Origin: CAYXDO01 sp964463485
GTDB lineage: Bacteria; Myxococcota; Kuafuiibacteriia; Kuafuiibacteriales; Kuafuiibacteriaceae
Direction: 5' to 3'
Assembly (NCBI GenBank): GCA_964463485.1
Contig: CAYXDO010000030.1
Location: forward strand, 15,834-79,833
Length of the DNA: 64,000 bases
Below the pieces are notes generated by a model. The model saw only the letters and a program-made list of their open reading frames with translations, was not told where the DNA came from and did not search any database. Shown piece after piece: positions 9,357-15,172 of this stretch (the stretch's first letter is position 1; each line of letters opens with the position of its first letter). Both the position numbers and the translations under genes were made by a program.

Positions 9357-9812
9357 ATGAACACGAAGCCAATGTCCCGACGCGACGACCTGATCCTCCG
9401 CACGGTGGGAGACGAGGTGGTCGCTTACGACAAGAAGACGTTCGAGGCTCACTGCCTGAGCCCGTTCGCGGCTCGAGTTTTCGAGGCTTGCGACGGTTCG
9501 CGGTCCGAAAAGGAGCTCGCGCTCCTGGTGGCCAACGCCGCGGCGTCGGCATACCCCGGCGTGAGCGCGTCTGATGCGGTGGCGAGCGCGTTGGCGGAGC
9601 TCGACCGCATCGGCCTCTTGGTCAGCGATGGAACCACGCGCCGCCAAGCGCTCGGGCGGATCGCGGGCTTGGCCGCTGCCGTGCCCCTGGTGGCGTCCAT
9701 TTTGGCGCCCACCTCCGCCGAGGCGACCACTTGCCAGGCCTCGGGCGCGGCATGCACCAGCTCGGCGCAGTGCTGCAGCGGCGTGTGCCTCGGCACCGGT
9801 TTCTGCCTCTGA
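9357..9812 (+). CDS. PqqD-type domain fused to a Tat-like segment and knottin-spaced Cys tail
   Basis: A 151-residue protein starting at ATG 9357, 16 bases after the protease stop. Residues 1-90 match the PqqD/RiPP-recognition fold (VVAYDKKTFEAHCLSPFAAR, then VFEACDG and the LDRIGLL helix). Residues 94-117 look like a twin-arginine or membrane signal: TRRQALG, then a hydrophobic run. AEA at 121-123 could be a signal-peptidase site. The last 28 residues hold six cysteines at 126, 133, 139, 140, 144 and 150, spaced C-6-C-5-CC-3-C-5-C, the inhibitor-cystine-knot pattern. I infer a precursor carrying its own recognition domain, with a released mini-protein. Alternatively it is a membrane-anchored PqqD protein with a generic Cys-rich end. 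The domain layout is clear; the function is not known. Confidence 0.8.
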   Translation: MNTKPMSRRDDLILRTVGDEVVAYDKKTFEAHCLSPFAARVFEACDGSRSEKELALLVANAAASAYPGVSASDAVASALAELDRIGLLVSDGTTRRQALGRIAGLAAAVPLVASILAPTSAEATTCQASGAACTSSAQCCSGVCLGTGFCL

Positions 9813-9857
9813 TCCGTGAGACCCTGGGCGCGTAGCGACGGCGGCAAGACGCCGGCA
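9813..9857. other. Short spacer before the gyrB scar
   Basis: Forty-five bases between the PqqD-fusion stop codon and the edge of the inverted gyrB fragment. I see no T-tract terminator and no coding signal. This is the boundary between the peptide-like operon and the rearranged segment. Confidence 0.4.
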
Positions 9858-9961
9858 CCAGAGCTGCTCGGGGTTCATCTCGCCGAGGCCCTCGTAGCGC
9901 TGAATGCTCTGACGCTTCTTGGCTACGTCGAGCAAGGCGTTCAGTGCGCCGAGGATGTCGG
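9858..9961 (-). pseudogene. gyrB: Inverted fragment of gyrB (IQRYxGLGEMNPEQLW region)
   Basis: On the minus strand, 9961 to 9858 encodes 34 residues that include QSIQRYEGLGEMNPEQLW, the conserved GyrB TOPRIM/C-terminal motif. The reading stops at the Trp codon (9860-9858). The residues that normally follow, ETTMDPE, start at base 9962 on the opposite strand. The piece has no start codon, no promoter and no upstream gyrB, so it is a non-functional fragment. Confidence 0.85.
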
Positions 9962-10123
9962 GAGACCACGATGGATCCCGAGAAGCGCGTGATGCTCCAG
10001 GTTCAGATCTCCAAGACCGAGTCGGAGGATTCGATCTTCGAGACCCTGATGGGAGACCAGGTCGAGCCTCGGCGAGAGTTCATCGAGCGGCATGCGCTCG
10101 ACGTCTCGCGGCTCGACGTCTGA
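9962..10123 (+). pseudogene. gyrB: 3' end of gyrB (ETTMDPE to stop)
   Basis: The plus strand encodes ETTMDPEKRVMLQV, then FETLMGDQVEPRREFIE and a natural-looking end, LDV-stop at 10121-10123. This is the C-terminal ~53 residues of the DNA gyrase B subunit. Flipping 9858-9961 restores a continuous 87-residue GyrB C-terminus. The rest of gyrB is absent, so it is a remnant, presumably copied from the intact gene elsewhere in the genome. Confidence 0.88.
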
Positions 10124-10534
10124 GCTCGCGCCCGCCAGCGACCCGCTGCCGGTCGACGAGGTCCTCGACGAGCTGATTCGAGTCATCGGCGCGAAGCGAG
10201 GCGCGGTCCTCACTGCTCCACCCGGCGCGAGCAAGACCACCCGGGTGCCGAGCGCGATCCTCGACTCCAAGATCATTGGAGATCAAAACGTCTGGGTGCT
10301 CGAGCCGCGGAGGCTCGCTGCGCGGCTGTCCGCTCAGCGCGTAGCCGAGGAGCGCGGCGTGCCGGTCGGCGGCGAGGTCGCTACCAGGTGAGGTTCGAGT
10401 CCCGCATGTCCGAGCGGACGCGGATCGCGTTCCTCACCGAGGGGCTCCTCAACCAGCGCATCGAGGTCGACCCAACGTTCGAAGGGGTGGGTGCGGTGAT
10501 CATCGACGAGTTCCACGAGCGATCGATCCATGCC
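10092..10534 (+). pseudogene. hrpB: 5' fragment of an HrpB-type DExH helicase gene, frameshifted and truncated
   Basis: The first part (frame of 10092) encodes LPVDEVLDELI, a P-loop-like APPGASKTTRVP and WVLEPRRLAARLSAQRVAEE, the N-terminal block of ATP-dependent helicase HrpB. At about 10378-10384 the reading frame shifts. The next block, VRFESRMSERTRIAFLTEGLL and IIDEFHERSIHA, continues in another frame, consistent with loss of one G in a GGTCGGCTAC-like sequence. The P-loop has Ser where Gly is usual (GASKT). Similarity ends near 10534, just before the toxin-antitoxin operator. Full HrpB is about 800 residues, so this is a dead remnant. Confidence 0.85.
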
Positions 10535-10553
10535 GGCACGCCGTTCGGGGATC

Positions 10554-10568
10554 ATGTACAATGTACAT
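10554..10568 (+). promoter_or_regulatory. TGTACA palindrome: predicted antitoxin operator
   Basis: ATGTACA-A-TGTACAT is a perfect 7-bp inverted repeat around one base and holds two TGTACA cores (10555-10560 and 10562-10567). YefM/Phd-family antitoxins are known to bind TGTACA-core palindromes to repress their own operon. The palindrome overlaps the first possible ATG (10561) of the antitoxin gene. Either translation starts downstream (GTG 10570 or ATG 10585), or the mRNA is nearly leaderless. Confidence 0.65.
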
Positions 10569-10818
10569 CGTGAAGCGATACTCGATGGCTGGCGCACGTC
10601 AGCACCTCGCGGAGGTCCTCGACGAGGCCGAACGCGGTGTTGTCGTGATCGAACGACGAGGAGTCCAATTCGCGGTCGAGGTGATGAAAGCGCCGCGCCG
10701 CAAGAAGGCCCGTTCCGCCCGTATCGAGATAGTGGATTCGGAGATCGAATCCGGCAATTGGTCTTGGTCCTGGGATGAATATGGGGTCGCGCTCCGGACC
10801 CAGGCGCTCGACAAGTGA
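10561..10818 (+). CDS. Phd/YefM-family antitoxin
   Basis: An 85-residue protein. Its N-terminal half, YSMAGARQHLAEVLDEAERG followed by VVIERRGVQFAVEV, is the Phd/YefM DNA-binding fold. The acidic, Trp-rich C-terminus (SGNWSWSWDEYG) is the kind of segment that wraps and blocks a toxin. It overlaps the downstream PIN toxin gene by four bases (GTGA). The exact start is uncertain because the first ATG lies inside the operator; ATG 10585 would match typical family length. The module directly abuts the truncated hrpB remnant. Confidence 0.8.
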   Translation: MYIVKRYSMAGARQHLAEVLDEAERGVVVIERRGVQFAVEVMKAPRRKKARSARIEIVDSEIESGNWSWSWDEYGVALRTQALDK

Positions 10819-11180
10819 TCCTCCTGGATACCAACGCCCTGATTTGGCTGGAAACGGGCCACGCGCGGAGTCGCGTTCTGGTGCAAGTGCGGGGTGGGTT
10901 GCGGATTTCGCCGGCGAGTCTCCTCGAGCTGCAGTTCCTTCTTGAGCTCGGTCGGCTTCGGATGAAGACGAGCATCAGTGATCTCGCCGAGGACAGTCGG
11001 TGGATCGTCGACGAGCCCCCCGTTCTTCCCTGGTTCGAGGAGGCGTTTGGTCTGACCTGGACTCGGGATCCTTTTGATCGACTCATCGTGGCTCATGCAT
11101 TGAGCCGAGGTTGGAAGCTCGCGACAGGCGACGTCAACATCCTCGAACACCTGGATCGCCGCCATGCGTTGGCCCTCTGA
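10815..11180 (+). CDS. vapC: PIN-domain toxin (VapC-like ribonuclease)
   Basis: A 121-residue PIN protein starting at GTG 10815. Conserved acidic positions are visible: Asp5 in ILLDTNALIW, a Glu in LLELQFLLELG, Asp in DPFDRLIVAHAL and Asp in LATGDVNIL. PIN toxins of this size cleave RNA in a Mg-dependent way and are neutralised by the partner antitoxin. It is translationally coupled to the antitoxin by a GTGA overlap. All key residues appear intact, so the toxin is probably active. Confidence 0.85.
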   Translation: MILLDTNALIWLETGHARSRVLVQVRGGLRISPASLLELQFLLELGRLRMKTSISDLAEDSRWIVDEPPVLPWFEEAFGLTWTRDPFDRLIVAHALSRGWKLATGDVNILEHLDRRHALAL

Positions 11181-11190
11181 CTGCGGAGAG

Positions 11191-11217
11191 CACAGCGCGG
11201 CCGGTGGCCGCGCTGTG
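11191..11217 (+). terminator. Strong hairpin downstream of the toxin gene
   Basis: A perfect 12-bp stem (CACAGCGCGGCC with its complement) and a 3-nt GGT loop begin 10 bases after the vapC stop codon. There is no T-tract after it, so it is either a weak intrinsic terminator or an mRNA 3' stabiliser. It marks the right edge of the toxin-antitoxin cassette. Confidence 0.5.
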
Positions 11218-11392
11218 GACACGCGACTCGGAGCTCGGCGTCGCACGGTGATCGACTCGGCGCTCTTGACGAGCCCCGACTTCGCGAAGCTCCGTACCCA
11301 CCATCGCCACTTCCAGACATACGAGTCGCCACCGCGCCGACCCTGCCGATCCCCTTTCCTGGGCCGAGCTCGTCGCTTGCGCCGAGCTGGGG

Positions 11393-11431
11393 GCTTCATC
11401 GGCGCAGGCTCGCTGCGCTCGCCGCGGTTCA
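11393..11431 (-). repeat. 39-bp dispersed repeat, copy 1 (inverted relative to copy at 19016)
   Basis: The reverse complement of these 39 bases is identical to 19016-19054 (begins TGAACCGCGGCGAGCGCAGC, ends CGATGAAGC). This copy sits inside the open 5' extension of the nucleotidyltransferase gene; the other is intergenic. No target-site duplication or transposase is visible. Confidence 0.8.
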
Positions 11432-11581
11432 CCCCTTCGAGTCGAAGATCCGTCGTTTGCGGCGGCCGCCGAACATCACGGGCTCGTCGCGCTCGCAGCG
11501 GCTCGCCTCGATCCTCGGGCGAAGGATCCGCTCAGCCAAGAGTTACGTCGAAGGGCCGCGTTTCACTCCGTTCGCAACGAG

Positions 11582-12403
11582 GTGCGCACCGAGGCCTTGA
11601 TTTCGCTGCTCGAGGCTTTGCGGGAGCGAGGGATCCGTGCGGCACCGATCAAAGGTCCCCTGCTCGCGCACCTCTACTACGGGTCTATCGAGCTTCGACC
11701 GTTCACCGACGTGGATATCCTCGTGGAGCCCGAGGACGTGCCTGCGGCGGTTCGGACCCTCGTGGGTCTCGGGGGGATCGTCTCTGGGGAGGCCTTCGAG
11801 AGCGGGCCGCGGTCGCTCCACGCAGTGACGGTGGTGGGCCCGGGAGAGTTGCTCACAGAGATTCACGCGGCGCTCGGGCCTCGCTTTTTTCGGCTGCCGC
11901 TCCCGATCTTCGAGGTGCTGGGTCGCGCGACGCCGGTCCCATTCGGGCGAGGATCGGTGCTCGCGCTCGACCCGGCAGATTTGCTCCTGTTTTTGTGTCA
12001 CCACGGCGCGCGCCATGAGTGGGCGCGCTTGATCTGGATCTCGGATGTCGCTCGCATCGCCCATGAACGCCCCGACGTCGTGGCTCGGACTCTGGCGCGT
12101 GCGGAGGCGGTGGGTTGTCGCCGACTCGTGTTGCTGGGTCTGGCGCTTGGCCGACGGCTCGGCGCAGAGCTCGATGGCGCCGTGGTCCGTGAGGCCGACC
12201 ACGAACCCGCGATCGCCCGCTTGATGCACCGGGTCGATCAGCTGCTTCGCGTGCCAGGACCGGTGGGGATCCTGTCCAAGTATGCGTTCCGGTTCGACGC
12301 TCGGGAGAGGCTTCGCGATCGGCTGCGCGACGGCCTGCTGCTGACCGCGTTCGTGACCGAGCCGATGGTGGATTCGGCGCGGGCCTTCGTCTCTCGTCGC
12401 TGA
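11582..12403 (+). CDS. PF14907-type nucleotidyltransferase family protein, 5' end uncertain
   Basis: The 273 residues from GTG 11582 contain the nucleotidyltransferase core IKGPLLAHLYYG, then RPFTDVDILVEPED (the DxD metal motif), with LLFLCHHGARHEW and WISDVARIA further on, as in the PF14907 family. Family-like sequence (AEHHGLVALAAARL, SQELRRRAAFHSVRNEV) continues upstream in the same open frame to about 11450, but no ATG, GTG or TTG occurs back to the stop at 11267. The true start therefore appears lost or non-canonical. Members often accompany PqqD and HprK-like proteins in peptide clusters, both of which lie 2-6 kb upstream. This gene may be the displaced fourth member of that locus, possibly damaged. 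Confidence 0.7.
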   Translation: MRTEALISLLEALRERGIRAAPIKGPLLAHLYYGSIELRPFTDVDILVEPEDVPAAVRTLVGLGGIVSGEAFESGPRSLHAVTVVGPGELLTEIHAALGPRFFRLPLPIFEVLGRATPVPFGRGSVLALDPADLLLFLCHHGARHEWARLIWISDVARIAHERPDVVARTLARAEAVGCRRLVLLGLALGRRLGAELDGAVVREADHEPAIARLMHRVDQLLRVPGPVGILSKYAFRFDARERLRDRLRDGLLLTAFVTEPMVDSARAFVSRR

Positions 12404-12479
12404 ACGGCTTCCCGTTCAACACATGGCCGTTCGTGGCCGTTGAGCGGTCCAGATCGACGTGCTATTCGCCGCCCAAGCC

Positions 12480-13229
12480 ATGTCAGGCCATAATAAGTGG
12501 AGCAGCATCAAGCACCGCAAAGGCGCTCAGGACGCCAAGCGCGGAAAGGCTTTCACGAAGATCAGCAAAGAGCTCACAGTCGCCGCGCGCATTGGCGGCG
12601 CCGATGCGTCCGGTAATCCTCGACTGCGCTTGGCCATCGCCAACGCGCGCGCCGCCTCGATGCCCTCCGACACGATGCATCGCGCGATCAAGAAAGGCAC
12701 CGGTGACCTCGACGGCGGGTCCATCGAAGAGATCACATACGAGGGCTACGGGCCGGGCGGGGTCGGCTTCATCATCGAGGCGGCCACCGACAACTCGAAC
12801 CGGACGCTCTCGGAGGTGCGGAACATCCTCGAAAAATCGGGCGGGTCGCTGGCCAAGAACGGCGCCGTCTCCTTCAACTTCGCCCGAAAAGGCAGCATCC
12901 GCCTCGACGCTGCGAAGTACTCCGAAGAACAAGTCATGGAGGCCGCGCTCGAAGCGGGCGCCGACGATGTGGTGTTGGAAGACGACAGCTTCGTCGTCTA
13001 CACGGGTCCGGCGACGTTTCATGCCGTCAAAGAAGCCTTGGACGCCAAGGGCCTCGAGTCGAGCTCCGCGGAGCTCACGATGGTCCCGAACACCACCGTG
13101 CGCGCCTCCGACTCGGAGCAGGCCCGGAAGATGCTCCGTCTGATCGACAGGCTCGAGGACAACGAGGACGTACAGAACGTCTGGGTCAACTTCGAGGTGC
13201 CCGACGAGATCGCCGCGGCGCTCGACTGA
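12480..13229 (+). CDS. yebC: YebC/PmpR-family protein
   Basis: A 249-residue protein starting at the canonical MSGHNKWSSIKHRKG; a longer reading from 12459 would add seven residues not seen in the family. Conserved blocks include GNPRLRLAIANARAASMPSD and YEGYGPGGVGFIIE. YebC-like proteins were first described as DNA-binding regulators; more recent work links members to translation of proline-rich stretches. It leads a yebC-ruvC-ruvA operon with a 2-base gap to ruvC, a common bacterial order. Confidence 0.96.
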   Translation: MSGHNKWSSIKHRKGAQDAKRGKAFTKISKELTVAARIGGADASGNPRLRLAIANARAASMPSDTMHRAIKKGTGDLDGGSIEEITYEGYGPGGVGFIIEAATDNSNRTLSEVRNILEKSGGSLAKNGAVSFNFARKGSIRLDAAKYSEEQVMEAALEAGADDVVLEDDSFVVYTGPATFHAVKEALDAKGLESSSAELTMVPNTTVRASDSEQARKMLRLIDRLEDNEDVQNVWVNFEVPDEIAAALD

Positions 13230-13231
13230 GC

Positions 13232-13729
13232 GTGATCGTCTTCGGGATCGACCCTGGATCGCTCCGGACCGGCTGGGGAGTCGTCCGCGTCAACGGCAGC
13301 ACGTACGAGCACGTCGCCTCCGGTGTGATTCGCATGAACGGGGACCTCCCGCTGGCCAAGCGCCTCGAGATCATCTTTCGCGAGATCACGATCCACCTCG
13401 TGGCGCATCGGCCCGAGGCCGTATACCTCGAGTCGCTTTTTCATCACAAGAACGCGCGCAGCGCTCTCGTGCTAGGACACGCGCGCGGAGCGATCTTGCT
13501 CGCAGCTCAGCTCGAGGGCCGAGCCATCGAAGAGATCGCTCCGGCCGAAGTGAAGCTCGCGGTCACCGGAAACGGCCGCGCGGACAAGGGACAGGTCGAA
13601 GCCATGGTGCGAATCATCTTGGGTCGTGATGTCGGCGCAGTGCGGGACGAATCCGACGCCCTGGCGATCGCGATCGCGGGCGCCTCTCGCGCGCGATCGC
13701 CGATCACCAAGCTCGGAGCGCGGCTGTGA
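13232..13729 (+). CDS. ruvC: Crossover junction endodeoxyribonuclease RuvC
   Basis: The 165-residue Holliday-junction resolvase. Acidic catalytic positions are visible: Asp in FGIDPGSLRTGW, Glu in VYLESLFHH and the Asp pair in RDESDALAIAIA. It acts with RuvAB to cut four-way junctions symmetrically. It starts at GTG 13232, two bases after yebC, and its stop overlaps the ruvA GTG. Confidence 0.97.
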   Translation: MIVFGIDPGSLRTGWGVVRVNGSTYEHVASGVIRMNGDLPLAKRLEIIFREITIHLVAHRPEAVYLESLFHHKNARSALVLGHARGAILLAAQLEGRAIEEIAPAEVKLAVTGNGRADKGQVEAMVRIILGRDVGAVRDESDALAIAIAGASRARSPITKLGARL

Positions 13730-14322
13730 TCCGCCGGCTTCGCGGTCGGATCGTCGACCGGACGGCCGGCTCGATCGTGCTCGACGTACACGGGGTCGGC
13801 TATCTCGTCACGGTTCCGAAGAGCGCCCAGTTCGAGCTCGACGCCGAGGTGTCGCTGCACATCTACACGCACGTTCGCGAGGACATCCTCGCTCTGTTCG
13901 GCTTCATCGATCCGACTGGGCTCACGCTCTTCGAGTACCTCATCACGGTCCCCACCATCGGGCCGGTAAAGGCGATGGGGATATTGGAGACGCCGCCTGC
14001 GGAGCTCATCGCGCTGGTGAGGGCCAAGGACGCGCGCAGGCTCGCGACGCTGCCCGGCGTGGGCAAGAAGACGGCCGAGCGGATCGTGATCGATCTGTTC
14101 GACAAGCTGGAGGCGCTCGGGACGCCATCACTTCGACCGCTGGTGCCGTCGACTGGGCTGCCGACGTTGGTGCTCGACTTGGTCAGCGCGCTCACGAACC
14201 TCGGCTTTCGTCCGCAGGTCGCGGAGGAGTCCGCGCGCGCCGCGATCGAGAAGCTTGGGAAGTCGGCCAAGCTCGAGGACTTACTGCGAGAAGCGCTCGC
14301 ACAGCGTCGACCGCCGGTCTGA
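13726..14322 (+). CDS. ruvA: Holliday junction branch migration protein RuvA
   Basis: A 198-residue protein beginning MIRRLRGRIVDRTAGSIVLDVHGVGY, the N-terminal OB domain. Helix-hairpin-helix motifs follow (the first near FGFIDPTGLTLFEYLITVPTIG; the second ARRLATLPGVGKKTAERIVIDL), and then a C-terminal domain that contacts RuvB. It binds four-way junctions and loads the RuvB motor. GTG 13726 overlaps the ruvC stop. ruvB, often next, is not in this window; the next gene is on the other strand. Confidence 0.97.
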   Translation: MIRRLRGRIVDRTAGSIVLDVHGVGYLVTVPKSAQFELDAEVSLHIYTHVREDILALFGFIDPTGLTLFEYLITVPTIGPVKAMGILETPPAELIALVRAKDARRLATLPGVGKKTAERIVIDLFDKLEALGTPSLRPLVPSTGLPTLVLDLVSALTNLGFRPQVAEESARAAIEKLGKSAKLEDLLREALAQRRPPV

Positions 14323-14337
14323 TCCCGGCGTCGTGAC

Positions 14338-15051
14338 TCAATTGCAGACGGAGCTGCACACGCCGTCGACACACGCCATGAGCGCGTCGTAGGCGCTGAC
14401 TGCGCTTGCGTACTCGGTTCGACAAGCTTCGTGACATGCCGTGTCCGTGCACTCGCTGACGCAGATCAGGAGCCCCTGGCACTGCGTGCTCTGGCCGCAC
14501 GCGGTGAACTCGCTGACACAAGGCCCGGCGGTCGCGTCATTCGTGCAGGTGGTGCAATCTCCGCTGCTGCAAACGACCACGTTGGGGCTTCTCGAGCAGT
14601 CGAAGTCGTCGCAGTCGACGTACGTGTCGCCGTCGTTGCTGATGCCGTCCGAGCACAAAGCGTCGGTGTCCTCCTGGCCGACAGACGCGCACACGGTGAC
14701 TGAAGTGTTGCGAGAGCAATCATAGTCGTCGCAGTCGATGAAGCGATCGCCGTCGTTGCTTACGCCATCAGAGCAGAGCGCGTCGCTGTCTTCCGTCGCG
14801 CCGCCAGCGTCGAACTCGCCGACGTCCCTGAACGGATCGACGGTGCCGACGTCGGGGAAGTCGTTGGGTCCGAAATCGGACCTCGAAGGCACCGAGACGT
14901 CCCGAGCTCCGGAGTCGAACGTGGCTTGGCCGGAGTCGAGCCGAAGGCTCGCGTCGCGTCCGGTCAGCGTGGTCGAGCCCTTTCGACCGGCGGAGTCACA
15001 CGCGAAGAGGCAGCCAGCGAGAAGCAACGGAAAACAGCGCACCGGCCCCAA
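14338..15051 (-). CDS. Asp- and Cys-rich lipoprotein with duplicated acidic motif
   Basis: A 237-residue exported protein. The signal ends in a lipobox (LAGC14 or LFAC18), followed by an Asp/Ser-rich linker. Two copies of a DALCSDG-SNDGD-DCDD-DCS motif lie near residues 90-145 and resemble acidic, possibly calcium-binding repeats common in myxobacterial lipoproteins. A Cys-rich C-terminal ~90 residues (CQGLLICVSECTDTACHEACR) follows. The start is TTG 15051; GTG 15039 is a good alternative and gives a compact signal. Function unknown. Confidence 0.75.
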   Translation of the reverse strand: MGPVRCFPLLLAGCLFACDSAGRKGSTTLTGRDASLRLDSGQATFDSGARDVSVPSRSDFGPNDFPDVGTVDPFRDVGEFDAGGATEDSDALCSDGVSNDGDRFIDCDDYDCSRNTSVTVCASVGQEDTDALCSDGISNDGDTYVDCDDFDCSRSPNVVVCSSGDCTTCTNDATAGPCVSEFTACGQSTQCQGLLICVSECTDTACHEACRTEYASAVSAYDALMACVDGVCSSVCN

Positions 15052-15172
15052 TTAGCAGGGACGCCAGGAGCCCTCAATCGTCGGTGTGCCGCCTTCCCGC
15101 GTTCGAGCGTCCCACGGTCCACGACCGAAATTCACCGGAGGATGCTGAACTCGATGGATCGACAAGCCCTAC

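Noticed and set aside
6491..9403. 970-residue minus-strand open frame opposite the C25 protease
   Set aside because: Arg/Glu-rich with no recognisable fold; the plus strand has signal peptide, catalytic His and Cys and a good ribosome binding site.
9962..10123. A functional small gene starting at ATG 9971
   Set aside because: The 50 residues are exactly the end of GyrB, and the preceding gyrB part is on the opposite strand; it is a relic.
11164..12018. 284-residue frame overlapping the nucleotidyltransferase
   Set aside because: Arg/Ser/Gly-rich shadow in another frame with no motif; the overlapping frame has the DxD nucleotidyltransferase core.
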